Source: Parendozoicomonas sp. Alg238-R29 (GTDB lineage Bacteria; Pseudomonadota; Gammaproteobacteria; Pseudomonadales; Endozoicomonadaceae). Taken from it: DNA of 64,000 nt. The DNA lies in assembly GCF_947331445.1 (NCBI RefSeq), contig NZ_CAMZOG010000011.1, positions 1-64,000 of the forward strand, written 5' to 3'. The first letter of the stretch is position 1. Every line of letters starts with the position of its first letter. Under the pieces are notes generated by a model. It was not told the DNA's origin and searched no databases. It saw only the letters and a program-made list of their open reading frames with translations. The translations under genes and the position numbers were made by a program. Below are positions 18,046 through 26,077 of this stretch, piece after piece.

Positions 18046-18966
18046 GTGTATTTCTTGGCTACATTCTCCACCGACCAACTTGACCTGAATCTCCTACGCA
18101 CTCTTATCGTGCTTCTGGAAGAAAAAAATACCCACCGGGTTGCAGAACGACTGGATATTAGTCAACCGAGCGTTAGTCGCGCTTTGGCTAAATTGCGAGA
18201 GCAGCTTAATGATCCTCTGTTCTTTAGAGAGAAAAGGGGGTTGCGACTGTCTGCCAGGGCAGAAAGCCTTGCTCACTCGCTGCCCGAGGCTTTTGATGCG
18301 CTGTTACAGACCCTTGAACCAGAGCATTTTGATCCGGGAATGTATCAGGGCAATCTTAAAATTGTTGTAAACACTTTCCTTGCAGAAACCTATGGTCGCA
18401 ACCTCTATCAAAAACTGAAACAACAAGCTCCCGGAGCTGAGCTGGAACTGTTCAGCTGGGGAGATGATACCTGTGGCCTGATTGAATCCGGGCAGATTCA
18501 CGCAGCCCTCAGTTACACCGCTATGAACCTGCCGCAGACATTTGTCCAGTGCCGGGTAGGGCGTGATCTGTTTGGTTTGATGGGCAGAAAAGAGTTGAGC
18601 ATTCTGCAGAGAGAGGTGGAAGATCATGATCTAAGCCGTTACCCCGTTGCCGGCTTGATTAACCCGCCGGTTAATTCCCGGACTATGCCGTTGAGAAAAT
18701 CTTTGGCCAAGCGTGGCATTCATATGAATGTTGCCATTCGAAGCCAGCACCTTCGTCCACTGTTGGAAGTGATTGAAGAAGAGGATGTACTTATGCTGGC
18801 ACCGGAAAAGCTGGCAGAAAAGCTGGGGGAGCGGTTTGCTTTCGCCAGGTTTCGCAGCGAGCCGGAAGCCTCATTTGCGGATATCTGCATGATTTACAGT
18901 GGCAGAAATCGCTATTCCCCTATGTTTGAATGGCTGGAAAAGAATTTTATTGAGCTTTTTTCATAA
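18046..18966 (+). CDS. LysR-family transcriptional regulator
   Basis: A 306-residue protein with an N-terminal winged helix-turn-helix (about 10-70: LDLNLLRTLIVLLEEKNTHR, then DISQPSVSRALAKLRE) and a periplasmic-binding-protein-like effector domain. The frame starts with GTG 18046; TTG 18058 is an alternative, and there is no ATG. No clear target genes are adjacent: ubiUV lies upstream and a secreted protein downstream, all on the same strand. The effector is unknown. Confidence 0.88.
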   Translation: MYFLATFSTDQLDLNLLRTLIVLLEEKNTHRVAERLDISQPSVSRALAKLREQLNDPLFFREKRGLRLSARAESLAHSLPEAFDALLQTLEPEHFDPGMYQGNLKIVVNTFLAETYGRNLYQKLKQQAPGAELELFSWGDDTCGLIESGQIHAALSYTAMNLPQTFVQCRVGRDLFGLMGRKELSILQREVEDHDLSRYPVAGLINPPVNSRTMPLRKSLAKRGIHMNVAIRSQHLRPLLEVIEEEDVLMLAPEKLAEKLGERFAFARFRSEPEASFADICMIYSGRNRYSPMFEWLEKNFIELFS

Positions 18967-18999
18967 CGAAACTAATAAGTAAGGAACTGTTTGAGAGGT

Positions 19000-19016
19000 G
19001 CGCCGTCTAACGGCGC
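19000..19016 (+). terminator. Possible terminator after the lysR gene
   Basis: GCGCCGT-CTA-ACGGCGC stem (19000-19006, 19010-19016) followed by a broken T-rich tract, between lysR and the next gene. Confidence 0.4.
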
Positions 19017-19043
19017 GTTGTGTCTGTCTGTCACAGGTTCCTT

Positions 19044-20897
19044 ATGATATTTGTCAGATCGTTTCCCAAAATGACACTGGCTCCGGCCCTTACTATTTCA
19101 GTGTTATTTTTTGTGCCTTCCATTTCAGCGCAAACTGAGGAAATAAAACAGGATGAATGGTACGCCAGCCAGCATGGTGGCGTAGTGTCCTGTTATAACC
19201 TCAGTGCTGAAGTGGGTGGCAGTTTTCATTTAGATCGCTATTTGCTGATTCCTTCTGGCGGAGCAAAAGGTGGATCGCAATCATTTCTGGGAGCAGAAGA
19301 GAGTGCGACCACAGCGCTGCAGCGCAAAGGTGAGCTGCAGCGGGGCAATATTCCTTTCTACTATGAGCGATACCATCTGGATAACCAGTTCCATATTTTG
19401 AATGGACGGTTAATCAGTGGATCATTCAGCCAGAATGGCAGCTTGAGAGGGCTGGGCAAGGTTGAGCTATGCCAGTTTGTAGATGAGAAGCTTGATAATC
19501 TCAGTCAGCTTGAGCACTGTAACAGTTTTACTGCTCATGGTGTAGTAGTCGATGCCATAGGGGATGTGAACGGGCCTGGCCAGAAAGGTTCGTGCGAGCA
19601 GTTTGTTAATGTGCCCACAGATACGGCTCCATTGGTTTTGATTGCCCATGATACGGCGAAACACTATCGCCATGTTTATGACCCTATGCATCGCCTTTAT
19701 CGGCACACCTTATTCAGTACCATTGATTTCGGCCATTACAACAATGCGGGAGCATCGGCGTCCATAGCAGTTGCTGGTGGGTCGGCCTTATTGACAGCCG
19801 CTGCACTGCCAGTGGCTCTCTTTTCAGCACCTCTGGCGTTGCCAATGGCGGGAATTGGTTTGGCGGGAATATTGGCCAGTACTTACTGGTTACGTGATTA
19901 CTACGACAGCCCTTTACAAAAAGCACAAACTCGAAGTAAAGATCTTTCTTCAGAACGATCCGAGGTAGTGCGGAATATAAATACAGCGCGCGCGCGAACA
20001 GAGACTACCCAGAGAATGCTTTTTGATCGCTATGGCATTCAGGGGAGTTCTGAACAGCTGCGTGCTTACCTGACGGATTATGGTCAGCGTACTGACCGAC
20101 ATCGCCTCAATACCCTGACAGAGCGTTCTGATCTGGAAAGGTTTAGAGGAAAACTTCAGGATGCAGAAAGAAAACTCAAAGAGATTAATGGGAAAGATAA
20201 GCAGATTGCTGACCTGAACACTCACCTGCAGGATATCGACGGTAGAATTGCTCGAGTAGAGAGGAGTCTGTCCAGAGACATCGGCTTTGCAGATGCTCCG
20301 GCTCCTTCAGAAGGGCTGCCTTATCCAGATATGCCATCCCCTGGTGGCCCAGTACCTTCCGCGCCACCGCTTTCTGAAGTGAATGCTGAGAACCGCTTGC
20401 CTTATCCTGAAGTAGATAGAATGCCCTTGGCTAATGACCCCTATCCTTACGCGCCGCCTCAATCGGTGGGTCAGGTGAGCCCTCCAGTTTCCAAGTCTAA
20501 AGTGACTTCAACAGCAAGGCCGGAAGATCACCATGCGTCCACAAAGCTGAAGCGCTTGCAGGGAGAACGGCAGGAGATTGTTTCTGAAAGAGGTCGTTTG
20601 TTGCGGGAAAATAAGAACGCTTTTTACGAGCGGGAGCAGACGCAGGGAACAATTTTACATCTTGAACAACGTATTCAGGCTGTCCGTGAATCCCTGGATA
20701 GAAAGGATGCGATCTTTGAGCGGGAGGTTGGTGAGCCTAAACGTTTGCTGGAAAGCTATTTCGACGCTCAGAGTCTTGTTACGGTGAATCAGAACCATCG
20801 TGACAAACTTGATGCGAAGATTTCAGAAGTGACATTGCATAAGGAACTTATGGCTTTGGTCAGTCAATATCAGAATGCCCAGTGTCAGTCCCGTTAG
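19044..20897 (+). CDS. Secreted coiled-coil protein with proline-rich PSAP-containing linker
   Basis: A 617-residue protein with a Sec signal (MIFVRSFPKMTLAPALTISV..., cleavage expected after SISA, about residue 29). After an N-terminal domain with several Cys, a long hydrophobic segment (about 234-276) could form a hairpin membrane anchor. Two long coiled coils follow (about 290-410 and 490-600), separated by a proline-rich linker with repeated LPYP and a PSAP motif at 438-441. A GTG at 19020 also opens the frame, but the ATG at 19044 gives a better signal peptide. No family is recognised. The layout suggests a surface or exported structural or host-contact protein; this is inference. Confidence 0.7.
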   Translation: MIFVRSFPKMTLAPALTISVLFFVPSISAQTEEIKQDEWYASQHGGVVSCYNLSAEVGGSFHLDRYLLIPSGGAKGGSQSFLGAEESATTALQRKGELQRGNIPFYYERYHLDNQFHILNGRLISGSFSQNGSLRGLGKVELCQFVDEKLDNLSQLEHCNSFTAHGVVVDAIGDVNGPGQKGSCEQFVNVPTDTAPLVLIAHDTAKHYRHVYDPMHRLYRHTLFSTIDFGHYNNAGASASIAVAGGSALLTAAALPVALFSAPLALPMAGIGLAGILASTYWLRDYYDSPLQKAQTRSKDLSSERSEVVRNINTARARTETTQRMLFDRYGIQGSSEQLRAYLTDYGQRTDRHRLNTLTERSDLERFRGKLQDAERKLKEINGKDKQIADLNTHLQDIDGRIARVERSLSRDIGFADAPAPSEGLPYPDMPSPGGPVPSAPPLSEVNAENRLPYPEVDRMPLANDPYPYAPPQSVGQVSPPVSKSKVTSTARPEDHHASTKLKRLQGERQEIVSERGRLLRENKNAFYEREQTQGTILHLEQRIQAVRESLDRKDAIFEREVGEPKRLLESYFDAQSLVTVNQNHRDKLDAKISEVTLHKELMALVSQYQNAQCQSR

Positions 20898-20937
20898 TAC
20901 TCGGTCGTAAATAACTTGGCGGACTTTTCGTTGCTCA

Positions 20938-20967
20938 GCACCGACCTGCAGTTGGGTAGGTCGATGC
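20938..20967. repeat. Stem-loop between convergent genes
   Basis: CGACCT (20942-20947) and AGGTCG (20958-20963), extended by GCA/TGC around one mismatch, in the spacer between the coiled-coil gene and ubiT. There is no clear U-tract. Confidence 0.35.
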
Positions 20968-21028
20968 TGCACTCGTGGGGGGGCAATAAAGCGAAGTAAA
21001 GCCCGACAATTCTTTTTCAAGGGCCTTT

Positions 21029-21541
21029 TTAATCGGATGTTTTTGCCAGCGGGGAGTGTGTTTTCCAAAGCTGCTGAAATTCTTCTGTTCGGTTAACTGC
21101 CCACTGCAAAGCTTTGGGTAACTGGTCCAGCTCCAGGCTGTCCAACATGTTTTTTACCCCAAGTCCCAGTTCGGTATCACCTTCAATAGCAAGCTTTCTG
21201 TTAAAGAACAGTGTATCTGGATCTTCCTGCCGAGTTGCCAGCGTCAGAAAGCTGGTGCTTTCTCCCCGGAACGTCACATCGCAGGAGCGAGGGCCAGACA
21301 TCACCATTTTGCGATCTGAAACGGTGACATAAAAATCCAGCTGCAGGTCAGACACAGTCACTTTTAGCCAGCGGCCTTCCAGTGCATCAAACTCATCCTC
21401 TTCAAGTGGTTGCTGAAAAGCGTGATTCAGTGCCAGTTCCAGAGGCTTATTGCGTATTTCCCAGGGAAGAATGCGGATGGGGTGGAACAACCAGGAACTG
21501 GGTGGGAGAGACAGTCGACTCAGGGTGTTGGCTAATCCCAT
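21029..21541 (-). CDS. ubiT: UbiT, SCP2-domain accessory factor of O2-independent ubiquinone synthesis
   Basis: A 170-residue sterol-carrier-protein-2-like protein (YhbT). It matches E. coli UbiT through FDALEGRWLKVTV, the SCP2 block and the ending region QEDPDTLFFNRKLAIEGDTE then LGVKNMLDSLELDQLPKAL. UbiT binds isoprenoid quinone intermediates and acts with UbiU and UbiV. The gene sits 3.2 kb from ubiV on the other strand, separated by lysR and a secreted protein. It overlaps the end of thiM by 10 bases, so it is translated from the thiM message. Confidence 0.92.
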   Translation of the reverse strand: MGLANTLSRLSLPPSSWLFHPIRILPWEIRNKPLELALNHAFQQPLEEDEFDALEGRWLKVTVSDLQLDFYVTVSDRKMVMSGPRSCDVTFRGESTSFLTLATRQEDPDTLFFNRKLAIEGDTELGLGVKNMLDSLELDQLPKALQWAVNRTEEFQQLWKTHSPLAKTSD

Positions 21542-22338
21542 TGTGAAACGTCCATGCGTAGATGTTGATCCAGTGTTTCCGGTGTGAGGTTGTAAAGCTC
21601 GTCCAGAATATTAAGTTGCAGGCTTCCAGGCCCCCGGCTGGTGTTGCTGGCGAGTTCTCCAGCAACACCCAAACAGGCGAGGGCTGTTGCTGCGGCAAGT
21701 AAAGGGTCCTCTACACCAAGGAATGCTCCAACAAGTGCCGAAGACGTACAACCTGTTCCGGTTACCCGAGCCATCATGGGATGGCCATTGCTCAAGCTGA
21801 TGACTTGGCGGCCATCGGTAATAATGTCTGTGGCGCCCGTTATCGCAATAACGGTATTGTGCTGGCGAGCGGCATTCACTGCTTCTTCAATAATGGCCTG
21901 ACTTTCCGTGAGGCTGTCCACCCCACGACCGCCAGACTCCCCTACGAACAGTGCAAGAATTTCAGAAGCATTGCCCCGGACAACAGAAGGATTATATTCC
22001 AGAAGCTGTTTGGCTGTATCTAAACGGAATTGTGTGGCTCCAGCACCAACAGGATCAAGAATCCATGGTTTACCAATTGCTTTTGCGTGGTTGGCTGCAT
22101 CGTTCATTGTCATTGTTGTGCGCCCGGTCAGGGTACCAATGTTAATAACCAGACTATTGGTAATGCCGGTCATGGAAGAGATTTCTTCTGCCGCATCCGA
22201 CATGATTGGTGAAGCGCCAATAGCCAGCAGGGCGTTGGCGGTATTGTTCATGACTACCGAGTTGGTAATGTTGTGAACCAGTGGGGTTGTCTGGTGTAGT
22301 TTTGCCAGACTATTTAACAGATTTTTTTTCAGAAGCAT
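21532..22338 (-). CDS. thiM: Hydroxyethylthiazole kinase ThiM
   Basis: A 268-residue ribokinase-like enzyme phosphorylating 4-methyl-5-(2-hydroxyethyl)thiazole for thiamine salvage. Seen are TTPLVHNITNSVVMNNTANA (substrate site), GASPIMSDAAEE, PWILDPVGAGAT, VVRGNASEI and the anion-hole motif VTGTGCTSSA with the catalytic Cys. No TPP riboswitch consensus is visible in the 377-base leader. No thiE or thiD gene adjoins; the partner is ubiT, which overlaps it by 10 bases. Confidence 0.95.
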   Translation of the reverse strand: MLLKKNLLNSLAKLHQTTPLVHNITNSVVMNNTANALLAIGASPIMSDAAEEISSMTGITNSLVINIGTLTGRTTMTMNDAANHAKAIGKPWILDPVGAGATQFRLDTAKQLLEYNPSVVRGNASEILALFVGESGGRGVDSLTESQAIIEEAVNAARQHNTVIAITGATDIITDGRQVISLSNGHPMMARVTGTGCTSSALVGAFLGVEDPLLAAATALACLGVAGELASNTSRGPGSLQLNILDELYNLTPETLDQHLRMDVSQWD

Positions 22339-22715
22339 TATTGAGGATCCATTTACTCCGTGAGGATTGTAGCAGTCGTGATTGAGGGCTTTTTTTGATA
22401 TGGGTCAGAGATGATCTTTTTTGTTCGAAAATATGAGAAATTAGTATTGTTTTTGATTGGTGATAATTCCTGTCCGTTGTCTTTTTTTGGTTTTAAAATG
22501 CATGTTTTTCATCTTGTTTGGTTGTAAATACTTTATTTGGTTTGTGCGGTAATTAATATACCTTCCACTGTTGTTAGGGCTGTTGGTTGCTTGTAAAGTG
22601 CCTCGCACTAGCACTGATAATGCCTGTTCTGGCTTATTTTTTTGCCTGTTCTTGTTGAGTTGACCTGTTCCCAAGTTAATTGGGCAGGGAAGTATTGTTC
22701 TGATTTTATTATAAA
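22339..22715. other. AT-rich intergenic region between thiM and alaE
   Basis: 377 bases between divergent genes. A short minus-strand open frame at 22441-22674 has no coding character. A small palindrome CCCAA-GTTAA-TTGGG (22670-22684) lies about 30 bases before alaE and could be an operator. No riboswitch or RNA gene is recognised. Confidence 0.4.
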
Positions 22716-23156
22716 ATGGTGGTTGCGGTGTCTGCTTCCAAGCGTATTATTGCTGCGGATATCTTTTCTCTGATTCTTTTTGGCTTTGTTGTTGGCGGTT
22801 CTGTTGAGCTTTTGATGGGGTTGACGATTCCCCAGAGTTTGCAGTCGAGGCTATTAAGTATTCCGGTGAATCTGGTTATTGCCCGTCCTTACGGCGTATT
22901 TCGAGACTGGGTACTGGATAAAGGCAATGCCGAAAAAGCTGGGCAATTCCACAGAACCCTGTTGGATATTCTCGCTTTTATAGTGTTTCAGATGCCAGTT
23001 TATATGGCCATTCTTGCGACAACAGGTGCAGACATCGAAACGATTCTGGCCTCGGCCGTTGGGCAGATTGGTGCGATGGTATTTATGGCTCGCCCTTATG
23101 GACTCTGGATGCAGTTTTGCCGTAACCGGTTTGTCCCCGAATTCCGCTTTGCTTGA
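22716..23156 (+). CDS. alaE: L-alanine exporter AlaE
   Basis: A 146-residue inner-membrane protein with four hydrophobic segments, matching the AlaE (YgaW) family by length and by the blocks SRLLSIPVNLVIARPYGVFR and LLDILAFIVFQMPVYMAIL. It exports excess L-alanine. The ATG lacks a good ribosome site: AGGGAAG is some 30 bases upstream, and the start follows an AT-rich stretch TTATTATAAA. The transcript may therefore have a very short leader. An inverted repeat lies just upstream. Confidence 0.85.
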   Translation: MVVAVSASKRIIAADIFSLILFGFVVGGSVELLMGLTIPQSLQSRLLSIPVNLVIARPYGVFRDWVLDKGNAEKAGQFHRTLLDILAFIVFQMPVYMAILATTGADIETILASAVGQIGAMVFMARPYGLWMQFCRNRFVPEFRFA

Positions 23157-23245
23157 TACAACTGTTATGTCATGCAGGTGTTGCGTCATGCAGGCCCCTG
23201 AATTGTTAAATTTCCGGAGGTTCAGGGTGCCTGCTTGGTTGAGTT

Positions 23246-23818
23246 TTAACGTTTTAGTTTATCAATAATAAATTTTACAAAGGTGATGAAACCATAAACA
23301 GCAATACTTGTACCAGCAGCAACACTTGTATCAGCGACCGTTCCCACGATCACACCACTCCCAGCTGCGCCTGCTGTACCCGCCAAAAACAGGGCTTTAC
23401 CACTGTAGCCCTGATTAACAGTTAATGCCGTAATGTAAAAATCTCCAGAGGGAAAGCGAAGAGAGCCATTTTCGCTGGGTATCACGCATTCTCCAGTTTC
23501 TCTGCTGATAACACCAGGTTGAACCTTTTTCCCGCAATATGGGCTACAGAAAATCGGCCTGTTTGCCAGTTGGTCACTTTTTTCTGGTAGTGAAAAAAAC
23601 TGCATGTTTGTTGATGTCTTAGTGTTTTTAACCCAAGACAGAGCCATGACATCGGATGGAAGCAGCACAACTGGTATCCGGCAGTTGTCTTCTACTTTTG
23701 TAAAGGCTGATGCGGTGTCAGTCCATATCCAGCAGGACTCCGGTGAGGTACCAATTTTGATACCTGGCAGCGATACCTTTTCTTCAGTTTCATCTGAATA
23801 GGCGAGGCAGAAAGGCAA
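23246..23818 (-). CDS. Hypothetical DM9-like protein, N-terminus possibly frameshifted
   Basis: A 190-residue frame from TTG 23818 with AGGAG five bases upstream. The segment PIFCSPYCGKKVQPG, then GECVIPSENG and FPSGDFYI, resembles DM9/DUF3421 repeats, a mannose-binding fold known mainly from invertebrates; the match is by eye and tentative. A glycine/alanine-rich hydrophobic C-terminus (about 145-180) may be a membrane helix. Upstream in another frame (to about 23955) lies a signal-peptide-like stretch, KKFLSTTLVAFFHFFVPTT then SSETIPEYSSGG, without an ATG. This suggests that the original secreted protein was frameshifted near 23815-23830, or that a start was lost. Confidence 0.5.
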   Translation of the reverse strand: MPFCLAYSDETEEKVSLPGIKIGTSPESCWIWTDTASAFTKVEDNCRIPVVLLPSDVMALSWVKNTKTSTNMQFFSLPEKSDQLANRPIFCSPYCGKKVQPGVISRETGECVIPSENGSLRFPSGDFYITALTVNQGYSGKALFLAGTAGAAGSGVIVGTVADTSVAAGTSIAVYGFITFVKFIIDKLKR

Positions 23819-24264
23819 AAAGACTCCTCTTTTTCTGTTTTCCAGAGAATACCTCCAGAACTGTATTCAGGAATTGTTTCAGAAGAATTTGTAGTAGGCA
23901 CAAAGAAATGGAAGAATGCCACTAATGTTGTAGATAGGAATTTTTTTATGTCTCTGTGTTTTGTAAGTAATTGATATAGAAGAGGAAAGGTAGATTTCCG
24001 AAGCGACTTTTTTTTCTGGTATAGTCAAAAAAAGATCGTGTTTAGATGAAAAGCCTGCATTTTGTATCGTTCTAAATAAATAAAAGCATGAAACGACTGT
24101 GGGGCAGGAAATAGAGCTTTTCGGTCGTTTTTTTATTGAATTAGCTCTGGCTGCATAACACTGTACAAAAAAGACCGATTGTCATCATGATCTCTATATC
24201 TACACATCGGTTTGAATCACATAAAAACAGTTGTTAGAGCTTGCTTTAATGAGAGGGGAAGAGC
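23819..24264. other. AT-rich intergenic region with a candidate short transcript
   Basis: 446 bases before the peptide transporter operon. Part of it holds the signal-peptide-like out-of-frame segment of the preceding gene. On the plus strand TATAGT (24020-24025) could be a -10 box; the AAACGAC/GTCGTTT hairpin (24091-24097, 24124-24130), followed by seven T, would end a transcript of about 100 bases. No known RNA family is recognised. Confidence 0.35.
24091..24135 (+). terminator. Terminator-like hairpin upstream of the peptide transporter
   Basis: AAACGAC (24091-24097) pairs with GTCGTTT (24124-24130), loop 26 bases, followed directly by a T-run. No protein gene on this strand ends here, so it may end a short RNA or attenuate the following operon. 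Confidence 0.4.
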
Positions 24265-26004
24265 ATGTCACTGCTCTGTGTCGATGATCTGATAATTGAG
24301 TTTCCATCCCGTCACGGGGTTGCTGTATCGGTTAAGGGAGTTTCCTTTCAGGTAGAAAAGGGAGAGATTCTTGGGCTGGTGGGGGAATCTGGCGCAGGGA
24401 AGTCCACTATCGGCAATGGTATTGTGAATCTATTGAGTTCGCCGGGGCGTGTTGCTGATGGCTCTATCAAATTGGCCGGAGATTCCATTCGTAACCTAGA
24501 TGATGAAGCCATGCGTAAAGTGCGTGGTCGCCGCATTGGATTTATTTTCCAGGATCCAATGACATCACTGAATCCTCTGCTCACCATCGGCACTCAGCTT
24601 ATGGAGACAGTTCAGGCGACTCTGGGTGCTGATAAAGAAGCCGCCAGAGCGCGCGCTCTTGAACTACTGGATGCTGTTGGTATTCCAGAGCCGGAATTGC
24701 GTTTGGAACAGTATCCCCATCAATTTTCCGGAGGTATGCGTCAGCGGGTTGTTATTGCTATCGCTTTGGCCGGTGAACCTGAATTGATTATTGCGGATGA
24801 ACCTACGACCGCTCTTGATGTGTCCGTTCAGAATCAAGTGTTGGAGCTGATCCGTAAACTGTGCAAAGAAAGGGATGTAGGCTGCATTCTTATCACCCAC
24901 GATATGGGTGTTATCGCCAATACCACGGATCGGGTTGCGGTTCTCTATCAAGGAGAGTTGATGGAGTGCGGGCCAACTATGGATGTTCTTGAGCGTCCGC
25001 AGCATGCCTATACCCGCAGTCTGATCAGTGCAGTTCCCCGGGTTGATGTTAAAGTGCATCGCTTCCCTCGTGTGGAATATATTGAGAAGGCGGAAAGCAA
25101 ACCCATTGATGTAAAAAACCATTGGCTGGGTGTTAAGGAAAGCTTTGGCTCCGTAGAAAATGGAGAATTACTAAAGGTTGAGAATCTGGACTTGCGATTT
25201 GTTACCAAATCTGCGTTTTTGGAAAAGAACCGCAAGTATGTTCAGGCTATTGATAATGTTTCCTTTACCGTGAAGGACGGCGAAACCTTTGGTCTGGTGG
25301 GGGAATCCGGTTCTGGTAAATCCACAACAGCCCGGGTTATTGCTGGCCTTTATCGGCCTGATAATGGTCGAGTTATGTTTGCCGGCCAGGATTTGGGAGC
25401 ATTGTCTGAAAAGCAGCGTCGTCCATTACGTCGACAGATTCAGATGGTATTCCAGAACCCGTATTCCAGCCTGAACTCCCGGATGACCGTGTCTGATATT
25501 ATCGCTGAACCTATTCGGTTTCATGATCTAGCGGAATCAGAAATGAAAATCCGTCAGATTGTCAACGATCTTCTTGATCATGTAGGGCTGGGGGCTGCCG
25601 CTGGTAAACGTTTTCCTCACGAGTTCTCTGGAGGTCAACGACAGCGGATTTCTATTGCCCGTGCTCTGGCCACCCGACCCCGCTTCCTGATATGTGATGA
25701 ACCGACATCGGCGTTAGACGTGTCTGTGCAGGCACAAATTTTGAATTTGTTAAAAGACCTGCAAGATGAATTGGGTTTAACCATGCTGTTTATCAGTCAT
25801 GATCTACCGGTTATTCGACAGATGTGTGACCGAATCGCCGTGATGAAGCAGGGCGGGATTGTTGAAATTAACGACTCTGACTCGTTATTCGCCAATCCGC
25901 GGCAAGAATACACGCGCAACCTTATTGAAGTAATGCCGCATCTTGATCATTTGTCCCGTGACGGGCTGGATGTTGAAATGCCCCTTAATAAGGCAGTGGT
26001 GTAA
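24265..26004 (+). CDS. Peptide ABC transporter, fused double ATP-binding subunit (DppD-DppF type)
   Basis: A 579-residue cytoplasmic protein with two complete ABC ATPase domains. The first has Walker [10 protein letters not shown] (40-48), signature FSGGMRQR and Walker [13 protein letters not shown]. The second, from about residue 295, has [17 protein letters not shown] and [11 protein letters not shown]. Fused ATPases of this form drive di-/oligopeptide importers (YejF- or GsiA-like). It heads the operon ATPase, binding protein, permease, permease. Exact peptide substrate is unknown. Confidence 0.92.
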   Translation: MSLLCVDDLIIEFPSRHGVAVSVKGVSFQVEKGEILGLVGESGAGKSTIGNGIVNLLSSPGRVADGSIKLAGDSIRNLDDEAMRKVRGRRIGFIFQDPMTSLNPLLTIGTQLMETVQATLGADKEAARARALELLDAVGIPEPELRLEQYPHQFSGGMRQRVVIAIALAGEPELIIADEPTTALDVSVQNQVLELIRKLCKERDVGCILITHDMGVIANTTDRVAVLYQGELMECGPTMDVLERPQHAYTRSLISAVPRVDVKVHRFPRVEYIEKAESKPIDVKNHWLGVKESFGSVENGELLKVENLDLRFVTKSAFLEKNRKYVQAIDNVSFTVKDGETFGLVGESGSGKSTTARVIAGLYRPDNGRVMFAGQDLGALSEKQRRPLRRQIQMVFQNPYSSLNSRMTVSDIIAEPIRFHDLAESEMKIRQIVNDLLDHVGLGAAAGKRFPHEFSGGQRQRISIARALATRPRFLICDEPTSALDVSVQAQILNLLKDLQDELGLTMLFISHDLPVIRQMCDRIAVMKQGGIVEINDSDSLFANPRQEYTRNLIEVMPHLDHLSRDGLDVEMPLNKAVV

Positions 26005-26077
26005 TTAAGTAGTGAATAAAAATAACAAATTTTTGAATAAATAGTAGAAACAAAGCCCGTAGGGGGGAATCATCACA

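Noticed and set aside
22441-22674. 77-codon minus-strand frame in the thiM-alaE spacer
   Set aside because: AT-rich Lys/Asn/Gln composition, no ribosome site and no recognisable motif.
22339-22715. A TPP riboswitch ahead of thiM
   Set aside because: I looked for the conserved CTGAGA and ACC-TGAACCTGAT-type blocks on the minus strand and found none.
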